This document shows positions 36,385 to 46,000 of a stretch of 64,000 nt of DNA, in pieces; position 1 is the stretch's first letter; every line of letters begins with the position of its first letter. A model generated the notes under the pieces. It was not told the DNA's origin, did no database searches, and worked only from the letters and a program-made list of their open reading frames with translations. The stretch lies in contig NZ_JAGIOE010000001.1 of NCBI RefSeq assembly GCF_017876575.1, forward strand, positions 3,638,443-3,702,442, in the 5' to 3' direction. The stretch comes from Paeniglutamicibacter psychrophenolicus. GTDB lineage: Bacteria > Actinomycetota > Actinomycetes > Actinomycetales > Micrococcaceae. Made by a program: the position numbers and the translations under genes.

Positions 36385-37500
36385 TTAGGCTCCCGGGCGG
36401 CGCTGCGCGGCGCGCCAGCGGATCCCGGCGTCGATGAAGTCGTCGATTTCGCCATCGAGCACCGAAGAGGTGTTTCCAACCTCGTGCTCGGTGCGCAGGT
36501 CCTTCACCATTTGGTAGGGGTTGAGGACGTAGGAACGCATCTGGTCGCCCCACGATGCCTTCACGTCGCCTGCCATCTGCTTCTTTTGTGCGTCCTGCTC
36601 GGCCTTCTTCACCAGCAGCAGTCGCGACTGCAGCACGCGCAGCGCGGCCGCACGGTTCTGGATCTGCGACTTTTCGTTCTGCATCGACACCACGATGCCC
36701 GTGGGGATGTGGGTCATGCGCACCGCGGAGTCGGTGGTGTTCACGGACTGCCCGCCGGGGCCCGAGGAACGGTACACATCGACGCGGATCTCGTTTTCCG
36801 GGATCTCGATGGAGTCGTTTTGCTCGATCAAAGGGATGACCTCGACCGCGGCGAAGGATGTCTGGCGGCGGCCCTGGTTGTCGAAGGGAGAGATGCGCAC
36901 CAGGCGGTGGGTACCTGCCTCGACCGACAGCGTGCCAAACGCGTAGGGGGCGTTGACCTCGAAGGTCGCTGACTTCAGGCCGGCCTCTTCGGCGTATGAG
37001 GTGTCCATGACCCGGGTGGGGTAACCGCGCTTTTCCGCCCACCGCAGGTACATGCGCATCAGCATCTCGGCGAAGTCCGCGGCGTCCACGCCACCGGCAC
37101 CGGCACGGATGGTGACAACGGCCTCGCGCGAATCGAATTCGCCGGAGAGCAGGGTCACCACTTCCAGGTCGGCCAATGCCTTGCGCACCGACTTGAATTC
37201 GGTCTCGGCCTCCTGCAAGGTGTCGGCGTCGCCTTCCATTTCCGCGAGTTCGACAAGCACTTCCAGATCCTCGATGCGGTTGTGGATGACGGTCAGTCGC
37301 TCAAGCTCGGATTGGCGGTGCGAGAGCTTGGAGGTGACGACCTGCGCGGCGGCCGGGTTGTCCCAAAGGTCGGGCACGCCGGCTTCCTCGGAGAGCATTG
37401 CGATGTCCGCACGGATGCGCGGCACATCGGAGACCTCTTCAATGGAGGCATAGGTGGAGCGCAGTGATTTGATTACGGCAGAAAAGTCAGTTGAAGCCAT
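36385..37500 (-). CDS. prfB: Peptide chain release factor 2
   Basis: 371 residues in one uninterrupted frame, so there is no programmed +1 frameshift. The stop-codon tripeptide SPF (in [11 protein letters not shown]) marks it as RF2, reading UGA and UAA. The catalytic GGQ is in [10 protein letters not shown]. Length is normal. It terminates translation in the cytoplasm. In relatives ftsE follows directly; here two CoA-transferase genes intervene. Confidence 0.97.
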   Translation of the reverse strand: MASTDFSAVIKSLRSTYASIEEVSDVPRIRADIAMLSEEAGVPDLWDNPAAAQVVTSKLSHRQSELERLTVIHNRIEDLEVLVELAEMEGDADTLQEAETEFKSVRKALADLEVVTLLSGEFDSREAVVTIRAGAGGVDAADFAEMLMRMYLRWAEKRGYPTRVMDTSYAEEAGLKSATFEVNAPYAFGTLSVEAGTHRLVRISPFDNQGRRQTSFAAVEVIPLIEQNDSIEIPENEIRVDVYRSSGPGGQSVNTTDSAVRMTHIPTGIVVSMQNEKSQIQNRAAALRVLQSRLLLVKKAEQDAQKKQMAGDVKASWGDQMRSYVLNPYQMVKDLRTEHEVGNTSSVLDGEIDDFIDAGIRWRAAQRRPGA

Positions 37501-37690
37501 GGTGGTTCCAGCCTACGACATTTACGGGGCCCGGCATTGCGCCGGCCGGTGATTGTGCCGAATGCGTCCGGGCGCGAAGGGGCTGTGCCGTGGTTCGGAT
37601 CCGGCCTGCAGGGCGGTCCCGGCGAGCGCGGGCGCCGGGGTTCGGCCGGCGTGTACGGTACCCATCGCCTCGTGCCCGTGGGGCCGGAAC

Positions 37691-38224
37691 TCAGCGTGAA
37701 AGCAGCGTCCGGGCGTAGGCATCCACCTGGATATTCACGCCGCTCGGGACCACCCAGCCGATGATCGGCGGGTGCACCACAGCACCGAGCCGGACATGTG
37801 CCGTGACAGCATCCGGTTCCACCCCGGCGGCAACGATGTGCAGATTGGAAAAGCCCGCCCCGGCGTTGACGTCGCCGAGGTATTTTTCCGCGGCGTGCCG
37901 GACCTCGGATGGCTGCAGGCGGAGCGTGGCAATGTCCTCTCCTCCGGCGGTGAGCTCGAAGTTGTCGGCCGCAGCAGCGACCGCGCCGTCGGCCACCGAC
38001 AGGAGCTTGTGCGCCTGGACGTTGACCGCAGTGGCGGCGAGCACGACGCTGATGGCCAGCAGGGCGATCGCTGTCATGCCGATGATCAGCACCATGGATT
38101 GACCCGCTTCGCCTCCCGGTGGCGGCGTGGTTCGCACCGCTCTCCGGTGGCCGCCGGAACCCGGCCGGGGTGCGGGAGTCTCCCCCGGGCGGGGCTTCAC
38201 GCGTATTCCCGCATGGCTACCCAT
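37691..38224 (-). CDS. TadG/Rv3654c-like secreted pilus-assembly protein
   Basis: 177 residues from ATG at 38224, which overlaps the preceding stop by 8 bases. After a Pro/Arg-rich cytoplasmic region (1-40) comes 'GEAGQSMVLIIGMTAIALLAISVVLAATAVNVQAHKLLSVADGAVAAAADN', the single N-terminal helix of TadE/G-like minor pilins. The rest is an external beta-rich region. It is last in the Tad operon. The family is clear; the assembly role is from context. Confidence 0.82.
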   Translation of the reverse strand: MGSHAGIRVKPRPGETPAPRPGSGGHRRAVRTTPPPGGEAGQSMVLIIGMTAIALLAISVVLAATAVNVQAHKLLSVADGAVAAAADNFELTAGGEDIATLRLQPSEVRHAAEKYLGDVNAGAGFSNLHIVAAGVEPDAVTAHVRLGAVVHPPIIGWVVPSGVNIQVDAYARTLLSR

Positions 38225-38768
38225 ATCGATCGACCCGCTGGGTTGCGTCGGATCGGACGCTGCCGGTGCGCCAGCTCCAGCCCTCGGGGAGCAGCGGAAG
38301 GACCGTTTCAATGGACACATGGACCGTCACGGTGCTGCCCGCACTCAGGCAGGTGCCCCGGCAGCTGTAGGTGAAATGCGTGCGGCCGGGCCCGATTTCC
38401 ATGTTGGCTGCGGCGCGTTGGACTGCATCGGCAGCCCTTGCACGGCCCTGCCCTTCGGTTTGGGCGGTGACGAAGACCTTGGCGGCGTGGTCCGCCGCGC
38501 CCACGGCGGCGTAGCTGGCCGCCTGGACGTGCGCGGCGCCCACCACCAGGTAGACCAGCGGCACCAGCAGCAGCACCACCAGGAAGATGAATTCGATGAT
38601 GGACGAGCCGGCTTGGGCGCCGCGGGAGGCCCGACGACGCCTGCTGGTTGCTGCGGGGTTCGCAGCGTTTGTGGCCCGGAACGCGGCGGCCGGACAGCAT
38701 GCGTTGCCCGGGCACCGGTGCCGGGAACCGGCCTCCCGGGGAGCAGCGTGCCATCGTGCCCTATCCAT
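38217..38768 (-). CDS. TadE-like minor pilin (second copy)
   Basis: 183 residues from ATG at 38768; the open frame extends further but overlaps the previous gene's coding region. A long Arg/Ala-rich leader (1-55) precedes 'AGSSIIEFIFLVVLLLVPLVYLVVGAAHVQAASYAAVGAADHAAK', the TadE helix with its conserved Glu. Two Cys follow (SCRGTC), possibly a disulfide. Overlaps both neighbours by 8 bases. Confidence 0.82.
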   Translation of the reverse strand: MDRARWHAAPREAGSRHRCPGNACCPAAAFRATNAANPAATSRRRRASRGAQAGSSIIEFIFLVVLLLVPLVYLVVGAAHVQAASYAAVGAADHAAKVFVTAQTEGQGRARAADAVQRAAANMEIGPGRTHFTYSCRGTCLSAGSTVTVHVSIETVLPLLPEGWSWRTGSVRSDATQRVDRYG

Positions 38769-39168
38769 AGCGCACCGACTCCCCCTGGACCACGAACTCG
38801 CCCATGAAAGGGACCATGCCGAAGAGCGGGATTCCTGCCCGCACGGTGATCCGCACGCCCGGTGTGCCGCCGATGTCGATGGGGGTGGCGTGCACATTGG
38901 AAGCGAACCGGTCGCTGAGCGCCCCGCGGATCAGATCCTGGGTGCGGCGCACCCCGTCGCCGGGCCCGCGGTCGGCCAGGGTTCCGTATCTGGCCCCGGC
39001 CGCCGCGGCATCCATGAGCGTGTTGCGCACATGCAGCGCAAGAGTCAGCTGCAGGATCCCCATGAACACCGCGACCAGCAGCGCGGAGACCATCACGAAC
39101 TCGGCGACCGCCGAACCCTGTTGGTTCGCCCGTGCGCAGTGCTTCCGGGATGCGAGGGGCATTGGCAT
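38761..39168 (-). CDS. TadE-like minor pilin (first copy)
   Basis: 135 residues from ATG at 39168; a TTG nine codons upstream would overlap the pilin gene. 'GSAVAEFVMVSALLVAVFMGILQLTLALHVRNTLMDAAAAGARYG' is a textbook TadE N-terminal helix including the Glu at +5 of the processed pilin. The globular part (~65-135) is short. It probably primes or caps Tad pilus fibres. Confidence 0.85.
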   Translation of the reverse strand: MPMPLASRKHCARANQQGSAVAEFVMVSALLVAVFMGILQLTLALHVRNTLMDAAAAGARYGTLADRGPGDGVRRTQDLIRGALSDRFASNVHATPIDIGGTPGVRITVRAGIPLFGMVPFMGEFVVQGESVRYG

Positions 39169-39178
39169 GCGCGCGTCG

Positions 39179-39412
39179 CTAGCCCATCCCCGCAACCCGG
39201 TCGATCGCCTGGTTGAACAGTTCTTCCAGGCGCGGGCCGGCGATGGCCAGGAGCGCCGCCACCAGCAACGCGCTCATCAACGTGATCATGACCCAACCCG
39301 GGACATCCCCGCGTTCGTTGCGCTTGATGTTTCCGGCCAGGTCCATGGTGCGGGTGCCGACCCACATTCCCATGCCGATGACCATCAACCCGATCTTGTC
39401 TGCGATCCTCAT
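39179..39412 (-). CDS. Small Flp-pilin-like protein of the Tad operon
   Basis: 77 residues from ATG, with GGAG in 'AAGGAGAAGAA' upstream. A leader (1-35) ending 'RNERG' is followed by a hydrophobic segment 'VPGWVMITLMSALLVAALLAIAG' and an amphipathic end (PRLEELFNQAIDRV). Position and size are those of the Flp major pilin. The usual Glu five residues after the cleavage site is not evident, so processing may differ. Confidence 0.75.
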   Translation of the reverse strand: MRIADKIGLMVIGMGMWVGTRTMDLAGNIKRNERGDVPGWVMITLMSALLVAALLAIAGPRLEELFNQAIDRVAGMG

Positions 39413-39638
39413 GTTTCTTCTCCTTGCTGGATTGCCCCGCCGCCTTCGCGGCCGCGGGAGCCTGGTGCTTCATGATGCGATGTCTTGCCCCGTGCCTTCG
39501 GACCTTCCCCTCCCGGGGGCACGTCGCCGACCCGAAGATGGCGGTGATGGCCATCAACGCCCGGGCAGCTTCGTCGGTGCTCCGGCCTGTGTGGCCTTGC
39601 CACCTTCCGGTGGGCGGTCGGTGGTGTGGTTCCTCCTG

Positions 39639-40580
39639 TCAGTAGTTCATGTCGATCAGCGCGAGCCCCGGGAACACCGCAAAAACGATGGTCAGGGGCA
39701 GCACACCGAAAACTATGGGCACCATCATGCCGATTTCCTTCTTGCCGGCGGATTCCATCAGCGCTCGCTTGGCCGCATCTCGCACGTCCTGGGCCTGGGC
39801 CCGCATCACCGCGGCAATCGGGGTCCCGCGTTCGGCCGCGACCGTGATCGCGTCGACGAATCGGGTCATGGCCGTCAGCTGGATCCGGTCCGACATCTCC
39901 GCCAGGGCCTCGGCCAGGGTTGCACCGGCGCGGACGTGGGCCAGCGTCAGCGCGAATTCCTCGCTGAGCGCTCCCCTGGAGGTGCGGGCCACCCGTTCGA
40001 TGGAACCCACGGTGCTCTCCCCCGCGGCCACCGCCAACGCCATGAGTTCGGCGATCGTGGGGAACTGGGCCAGGATCCGCCTGCTGCGCCGGGTGGTCTG
40101 CTCCCCCAGGTACCAGTCGCGCAGCAGGTAGCCGCCGACGGCGCAAAAGACCAGGACGAGGAACGCGAACATCGGGTTGAAGCGACCGGCCACGAGGTTC
40201 GCGCCGAGCAGCGCGGCACCGGCCAGGGTCAGCCCGGCGGACCACAGCAGCTGCTGGGCACGGAAATCCAGCACGCTGATACCCAGCCCGGCCCGGGCCA
40301 GCCGCCGTGCCATTGCCTCGTTGCTGGGGTTCAGGCGTTGGGACAGCCTGGCCACGTCGGCCAGCATCGGACCAAGGATGCGGCCCAGCGGGCCAAAGGG
40401 CGTCTGCGCCGCGAAGGACTCGTTGAGCATCCGCGATCCGCTGCGTCCGGCACGCAGGTGCGGGGCCACGCGTTGGGCGAAGGTGACCGGGCGCATCGCC
40501 GGGATCCGCACCAGCACCAGCCACAGCCCGCTGCCCAGTGACAGTCCAAGGACCAGCGACAGGATCATGGTGGTGCTCAT
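39639..40580 (-). CDS. tadC: Tad inner-membrane platform protein TadC
   Basis: 313 residues from ATG at 40580, overlapping tadB by 4 bases. Type II secretion F-domain: membrane helices at ~5-22, 120-155 and near the C-terminus, with the central cytoplasmic 'QFPTIAELMALAVAAGESTVGSIERVA' and 'FVDAITVAAERGTPIAAVMRAQAQDVRDAAKR'. With TadB it forms the platform on which TadA acts. A 226-base gap to the pilin gene follows, with an AGGAGG at 39632-39637 but no good start codon nearby. Confidence 0.9.
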   Translation of the reverse strand: MSTTMILSLVLGLSLGSGLWLVLVRIPAMRPVTFAQRVAPHLRAGRSGSRMLNESFAAQTPFGPLGRILGPMLADVARLSQRLNPSNEAMARRLARAGLGISVLDFRAQQLLWSAGLTLAGAALLGANLVAGRFNPMFAFLVLVFCAVGGYLLRDWYLGEQTTRRSRRILAQFPTIAELMALAVAAGESTVGSIERVARTSRGALSEEFALTLAHVRAGATLAEALAEMSDRIQLTAMTRFVDAITVAAERGTPIAAVMRAQAQDVRDAAKRALMESAGKKEIGMMVPIVFGVLPLTIVFAVFPGLALIDMNY

Positions 40581-41428
40581 CGGAACACCCGTTCTTCCTC
40601 GGGCAGCCGGCCGATGCGCATCATCGTCCGGTAGCAAATGAACGAGACGACCAGCCCTCCGATGAGCACCAGCATTCCGCTGACCGAGGAGTAGGCGATG
40701 ACGGCCGCCGGCTGTCCGGCCAGCAGCAGCAAGATGACCCAGGGTGCGGCGATGGCCAGGCGGGCCGCGGACACCGTCCAGGACTGCCTGGCCTCGAGTT
40801 CCCCGCGGGTGCGGGCCGAGTCGCGCAGGAAGGAGCTGAGGGTGCCGAGCATCTCGCCCAGGTCGGTGCCGCCGACCTCCCGGGTGATGCGCAGGGCTTC
40901 GACGATCTTGTCGGCCACCGGGTCCGCCAGGCGCGCGGCGAGGCGTTCGAGGGAGTCGTTGAAGCGGGCAGTGGCCCGGTAGTCCAGGCCGAAGTCGGTG
41001 AAGGCCGGGCGCAGTGCCTCGGGCCCCTGGGACCCCAGCTGCGTCAGCGCCTCGGGCAGCGACATCCCGGCCCGGATCGCCGAGCGCAGGTGGTCCACCA
41101 CGTCGGGCCATTGCTCGCGCAGGTTTGCCGCACGCTTGGCCCCCTGGCGGCGCACCAGCGCCCAGGGCGCGCCCGCCCCGAACCCGGCAAAGGTCAGCGC
41201 GATCAGCGGGGCCCCGGTGAGGATCAGCACGATGAGCCCGACGATGACGGCGGCGGTGATCGAGGCGGAGATGAAGCCGCCGCGGGTGACCTTGTCCAGC
41301 CCGGCATGCAGCAACAGGGTCTCGATGCGCCCGTCCCCGGCCCTTGCGCCGGAGTGCGCCGCGGCGGTGAAGGCGCGGAAGACCAGCAGCAGCCCGAACC
41401 CGAGGGTCAGTCCCAGGAACACGCTCAT
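40577..41428 (-). CDS. tadB: Tad inner-membrane platform protein TadB
   Basis: 283 residues from ATG at 41428. T2SS F-domain with 'QWPDVVDHLRSAIRAGMSLPEALTQLGSQGPEALRPAF' and 'VADKIVEALRITREVGGTDLGEMLGTLSSFLRD'. Helices lie at ~2-18, 52-85, 210-235 and 240-262. Forms the membrane platform with TadC. Overlaps tadA and tadC by 4 bases each. Confidence 0.9.
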   Translation of the reverse strand: MSVFLGLTLGFGLLLVFRAFTAAAHSGARAGDGRIETLLLHAGLDKVTRGGFISASITAAVIVGLIVLILTGAPLIALTFAGFGAGAPWALVRRQGAKRAANLREQWPDVVDHLRSAIRAGMSLPEALTQLGSQGPEALRPAFTDFGLDYRATARFNDSLERLAARLADPVADKIVEALRITREVGGTDLGEMLGTLSSFLRDSARTRGELEARQSWTVSAARLAIAAPWVILLLLAGQPAAVIAYSSVSGMLVLIGGLVVSFICYRTMMRIGRLPEEERVFR

Positions 41429-42654
41429 GCCACAAGCCGTCCCAGTTCGGCCACGTCGATCCCCGCGTCGAGGAGCTTCTGGTGGGCCAGGTCCGCCGTC
41501 GGAGCCAGGACCAGCTGCCCGTCGTGGTGTTCGAACAGCGTGGTGGTCTCGATGGCCCCGTTTTCCACGCGGCGGCCCAACGCCATGATTTCCCCGACGA
41601 AGCGCCTGCCCGCCGCATCCCGGCGGCAGTGCACCACCAGGTCGATGCATGCGGCGACCGTGGGAACGACAAAGGCCGAGGAAATATTCTCCCCGGCCAG
41701 CAGCGGCAGCGTGCAGATCTTCGTCAGCGCGTCGTGGGCGGAATTCGCGTGGATCGTGGAAAGGCCCGGCAGTCCTGAATTCAGGGCGATGAGCATGTCC
41801 AGCGATTCGGCCTCGCGGACCTCGCCGATGACCAGCCGGTCCGGGCGCATCCGCAGCGCCTCCTTGACCAGGCGGCGCATGTTGATTTCCCCGTTCCCTT
41901 CCAGGTTTTCCTGCCTGGTCTGCAGGGCCACCACGTCGCGCAGGTTGATCTTCAACTCGAAGATCTCCTCGATCGTGACCACCCGTTCGCGGCTGCCGAT
42001 CGAGGAGGCAAGGCAGTTGAGCATCGTGGTCTTTCCCGCCTGAGTGGCCCCGGAGACCAGCACGTTCAACCCCGCCCCGACGGCGACATCCAGGTAGTGG
42101 GCGGCCTGCCGGGACAGCGAACCGAGTTCCACCAGGTGCTCGAGCCTGCTGGCCCGGGCGATGAACTTGCGGATGTTCACCGCCCAGTGCTTGCGGGTGA
42201 TGTCCGGGATGACCACGTGCAGGCGGGAGCCGTCGGCCAGCTGGCAGTCGACGAACGGCTGGGACAGGTCAAGGCGGCGGCCCGAGGACTTGAGCATGCG
42301 CTCCACCAATGCCGGGACCTCGGCCTCGGGAAGCCGGATGGAGGTCAGCTCGGACGTTCCTCCGCGTGCGCAAAAGACCTCGTGGGGTCCGTTGAGCCAG
42401 ATTTCCTCGACGTCGGGATCGTCCAGCAGGGGTTGGAGGGCGCCGAGCCCTGCCACCGCGTCCATGATGCGGCGCCGGGCCAGGCCCAGTTCCCCCAGCG
42501 CCGGGAGCACCCCCAGCAGGGAGCGTTCGTCGTAGTCGCGAACCACGTCGTCCACCAACCGGCGGACCTCCCCCACCTGGGTGGAGGGGTCAAGCCCGTT
42601 CCTGCGGATGAGTTCGCGTACCTCATCCTCAACTATCGCCAGTCCGTCCACCAT
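41425..42654 (-). CDS. tadA: Tad/CpaF secretion ATPase TadA
   Basis: 409 residues from ATG at 42654, with AGGGA upstream; the frame stays open far upstream only because of the GC-rich antisense of the FtsK gene. Walker A GATQAGKT (202-209), Asp box and 'RLVIGEVREAESLDMLIALNSG' (Walker B, ~273-283) and 'LSTIHANSAHDAL' (His box) are intact. N-terminal domain 'DDPDVEEIWLNGPHEVF' is CpaF-specific. It powers assembly of the Flp/Tad pilus. First gene of the operon. Confidence 0.94.
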   Translation of the reverse strand: MVDGLAIVEDEVRELIRRNGLDPSTQVGEVRRLVDDVVRDYDERSLLGVLPALGELGLARRRIMDAVAGLGALQPLLDDPDVEEIWLNGPHEVFCARGGTSELTSIRLPEAEVPALVERMLKSSGRRLDLSQPFVDCQLADGSRLHVVIPDITRKHWAVNIRKFIARASRLEHLVELGSLSRQAAHYLDVAVGAGLNVLVSGATQAGKTTMLNCLASSIGSRERVVTIEEIFELKINLRDVVALQTRQENLEGNGEINMRRLVKEALRMRPDRLVIGEVREAESLDMLIALNSGLPGLSTIHANSAHDALTKICTLPLLAGENISSAFVVPTVAACIDLVVHCRRDAAGRRFVGEIMALGRRVENGAIETTTLFEHHDGQLVLAPTADLAHQKLLDAGIDVAELGRLVA

Positions 42655-43000
42655 GGTGCATCCCTGCCGTGACCGGCTCCCGGCCGGTGGCCGGGAGCCA
42701 TGCCGTTCGCCAAGGCGTGCGGGGGCGGTGCTTGGGGATGGCCTCGCGAGGCACCCCTCAGTGCTGGTGAGCGGCAATATCCAGTTAGTTTCATGACGCA
42801 ATACCGCGACCATACCCGGGTGCCGCGGCCGCTTCAAGGCTCCGGCCGAATCTGTGGAGAAACTCCCGGGGCCCAGCGGGGTCCATCCACAGGGGTGCCG
42901 CGTCGCCCCGGGGCGGGCGCCGGGCGGCCCTACCGTTGGGGAATGGAATCGGTACCGCGGTTCGGCAACGCGCGGCGAAAGGCAGGTGGGAATCAGGCAC
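42655..43000. other. 346-base divergent regulatory region, tadA / EssC-like gene
   Basis: No gene is seen. It contains the promoters of two divergent units. An 11-bp perfect stem with a GGT loop lies in the tadA leader (42675-42685 with 42689-42699), and a TGTGGA...TCCACA pair flanks 42853-42892. No ribosome-binding site-backed ORF is present. Confidence 0.55.
42675..42699 (-). promoter_or_regulatory. Leader hairpin or operator before tadA
   Basis: GGCTCCCGGCC pairs with GGCCGGGAGCC around GGT. It starts 21 bases upstream of the tadA ATG, close enough to affect translation, or it may be a repressor site. The structure is seen; the role is inferred. Confidence 0.45.
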
Positions 43001-46000
43001 ATGGGAAGGAAACTGTTCATCAGGCTCGTCTCGGCGACCCTGGGCCGGCCGGTGCTGGTGGAACTGGAGGCCGCGGAGCCCCTCGGCGGTCCGGTGCTGG
43101 CTTCCGCCCTGGCCAGGCGCTGGCCCCAGCTTCGCTGGCATGCCGGCGGGAGGCCGCTGGAGCAGATCGCGCGGCTGCCCCGCCAGGGGCGGATGCTGCT
43201 GTGCGATGTGCCCGCGGCACCCGCGGACCTCGCTCCCCGGAGATGGCAGGGCGCGGACGGCGGGATCGAGCCTGCGGTGCTGGTGGTGTTGCGGGGTCCG
43301 GATCCCGGCGGGACGCTTCCGCTGCGCCGTGGCCTGTGGGCACTGGGCCGCGGTGGGGTCGACTTGCCCATCGGGGACCTGCGGCTCTCGCGCCGCCATG
43401 CGCTGGTCCGGGTGACCGAGACCTCCATCGTGCTCAGCGACGAGGGATCGGCAAACGGGGTGTGGTTCGCCCAGACCCCGATCCGGGAGCGGCGCCTGTT
43501 GATCGGGGACACCTTCAGCGCGGGCGACAGCAGCTTCGGGGTGCTGCCGCCCGGCGGGCTGCCCGCCGTGCCCGCCCGGTGGCCTTTGCCACCGGTGCCG
43601 ATCGACGCGGAGGAACCGGGCAGCCGGATGGCGATGATGCTGGTTGGGGCGTTGGCACCGCTGGGACTGGGCGTGGGGCTGTTCCTGATGACGCACAGCG
43701 TGTTCTTCCTGGCCTTCTCCGCGATTTCCCTGGTGACCGGCGGGTTGCCGGCGTTGCTTGTGCTTCGTGGGAAGGCCGGCTTCCGGCGGGCCTGGGCCCT
43801 GTCCACCACCGCCGATGCGAAGCGCCGCGAGGACCTGGCCCCTCCCGTGGGCGCGGTGGCGGCCGGGCTGGCGGCCGGTGCTTCGGTGGATGACGACGGT
43901 TTCCCGGCAATGGTGATCGGGCACGGACCGCTGGCCGCGTGGTTGTGCACCGCCTCGGGGGCCGACCCCCCGGTTCCGCGACCCGGCCGCGGGCATCGGG
44001 AGGGGGGACGGGGATCGCGGGGGCGTGCGCGCAGGGCCCAACGGCACGGGCCCGGAAACGGCAATGGCGCAGCAGGCGACGCGGACAGCGAAACGGTGGT
44101 GGAGCCCGGGGTCCTGTCCGATTCCCCGGTGCCGCTGGCCCTGAAGGAGGGTTCCGCCGTGTGGTTCCAGGGCCCCGAATCGGTGTGGGGACCGGTGCTG
44201 CGCGCGGTGCTGGTGCGCTGGCTTCCGTTGCTCGCATCCGGTTCCCTGCGCGTGGTGGTGCAGGGACCCGCCGGCTTCCTTCCCTCCGAATTCGCGATGC
44301 TGCCCGGTGTCCAGGTCAGCGGGGCCAACGCGCCGCTTGCCCCCGATCCGAGGCCCACGATCGTGCTGCTCACCGGGCCCGGCACGCTCCGGGCCGCGGT
44401 CGGGGAGTCGCCCGGTGCCGCATTCCCCGGTGCGCCCGCCCGCATCCACTGCGGAGGTCCGGCCCCCTCGCCCGGGGCCGAGGTCCACATCGACTGCTCC
44501 ACCGGCCGGATCCTGCTTCGGGCCGCAGGCAGCGAACTGAACCCCTGGCTGCGGCCCGCCCCGCCGGCAGGCATCCGGAAATTCCGCCGCTCCCCCGGCG
44601 GCCGCGCACGTCCCGGGCGGGGCCGGCAGTCCCCGGAGACCGGGGCATCGCCGCACGGCACCCGGGAGCCGTCCCTGCACGTGTTCACCGAAGGCATCGG
44701 GTTGCCTGTCCTGGCCCGCGCGGTCTCACGCATGCTGCCCTGGGTCGAGGCAGGCCCGGAGGCCGGTGGGGAAAGCGGCACGGGCACCCCGTTCGGTGCC
44801 GTCGTCGGGGACACCGATGCCGGTCCGCTGCGCGTGGACCTGGATGCCGACGGGCCGCACCTCCTGGTCGCCGGAACCACCGGGTCGGGCAAGTCCGAGC
44901 TGCTGCGCACCCTGGTGCTGGGCCTGTCTGCGGAATCGGGGCCCGACGCACTGGCCTTCATGCTCGTGGACTTCAAGGGCGGGGCGACGTTGGCGCCGCT
45001 GCGCGGATTGCCGCACGTGCAGCTGTTCGTCTCCGACCTGGACGCCGCCGAGGGCGAACGGATCCTTGAACTGCTCGGCAACGAGCTGCACCGCCGCGAG
45101 ACATTCCTGGCGGCGCATGCGGCCACCGACCACAGGGACTACCTGCGCTCACGCGTCCCGGGCGATCCCCCGCTGCCCCGGCTGGTGGTGCTCATCGACG
45201 AATTCCGCGTCTTTGCCACCGAGCTGCCCCAGGCCCTGGAACGGGTCATCCACATCGCCACCGTAGGCCGGTCGCTGGGGATCCACCTGGTGCTCAGCAC
45301 GCAGCGACCCGCCGGGACCGTCAGCGCGCCGCTACGGGCCAACATCGGCTCCGTCATCGCGTTGCGCACCATCGGCGAAGCCGAGTCCAACGACCTGATC
45401 GGCTCCTCGGTGGCGGCCCGGCTGGATCCTTCCGCCCCGGGCCTGGCCTATTTCCGGCGCGGGGGCGGCGCACCGCTGGGGTTCCGGGCCCGCGTGAACG
45501 CCCGCCCCAGCATCCCGGCCCGGCTGCGGGCCTTCGGGGCCGACCTGGGCGCAACGCTGTTCTCCGAACAGCTGCCGCATGTCGGATCCGGGCAGGGGCC
45601 CGCCGCCACGGGGGTGCCGGATTCCGACGCCTCCCAAGGTTCCGACGCTGAGCTGGCGGCGGTGGTGCGGGGCATCGTGTTCCGGCACCGGGATATCGAG
45701 CCCGCGCCGAACCCGTTTTCCGCCTCACTTCCCCAGACCCTGCCCGCGATCGGCCGTGCGGTGCTGCGGCAGGTGCCCGGTGGCGCCGGAGCCATCGGGC
45801 TGGTTGATCGCCCGAAGCTGCCCCAAGCGGGACCCTTGGTCTTTGACCCGCGCACCACCGCCCGGCTGATGGTGTGCGGGCTGCCGGCCTCGGGCATCGA
45901 GAAGGTCCCCGGCCTGCTGCTGCATGCGGTGAACCGCCAATCCTGGCGCATGCCGACGCTGCTGCTCGACGGCAACGGGACCCACGGCGCGCTGCGCGGA

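Noticed and set aside
36385-37500. Possible programmed frameshift in prfB
   Set aside because: The frame is continuous from the ATG to the stop, with no in-frame UGA near codon 26.
42655-45126. Long upstream extension of the tadA reading frame, making a 1,233-codon leftward ORF
   Set aside because: It is the antisense of the EssC-like gene; third-position GC bias and family length place the tadA start at 42654.
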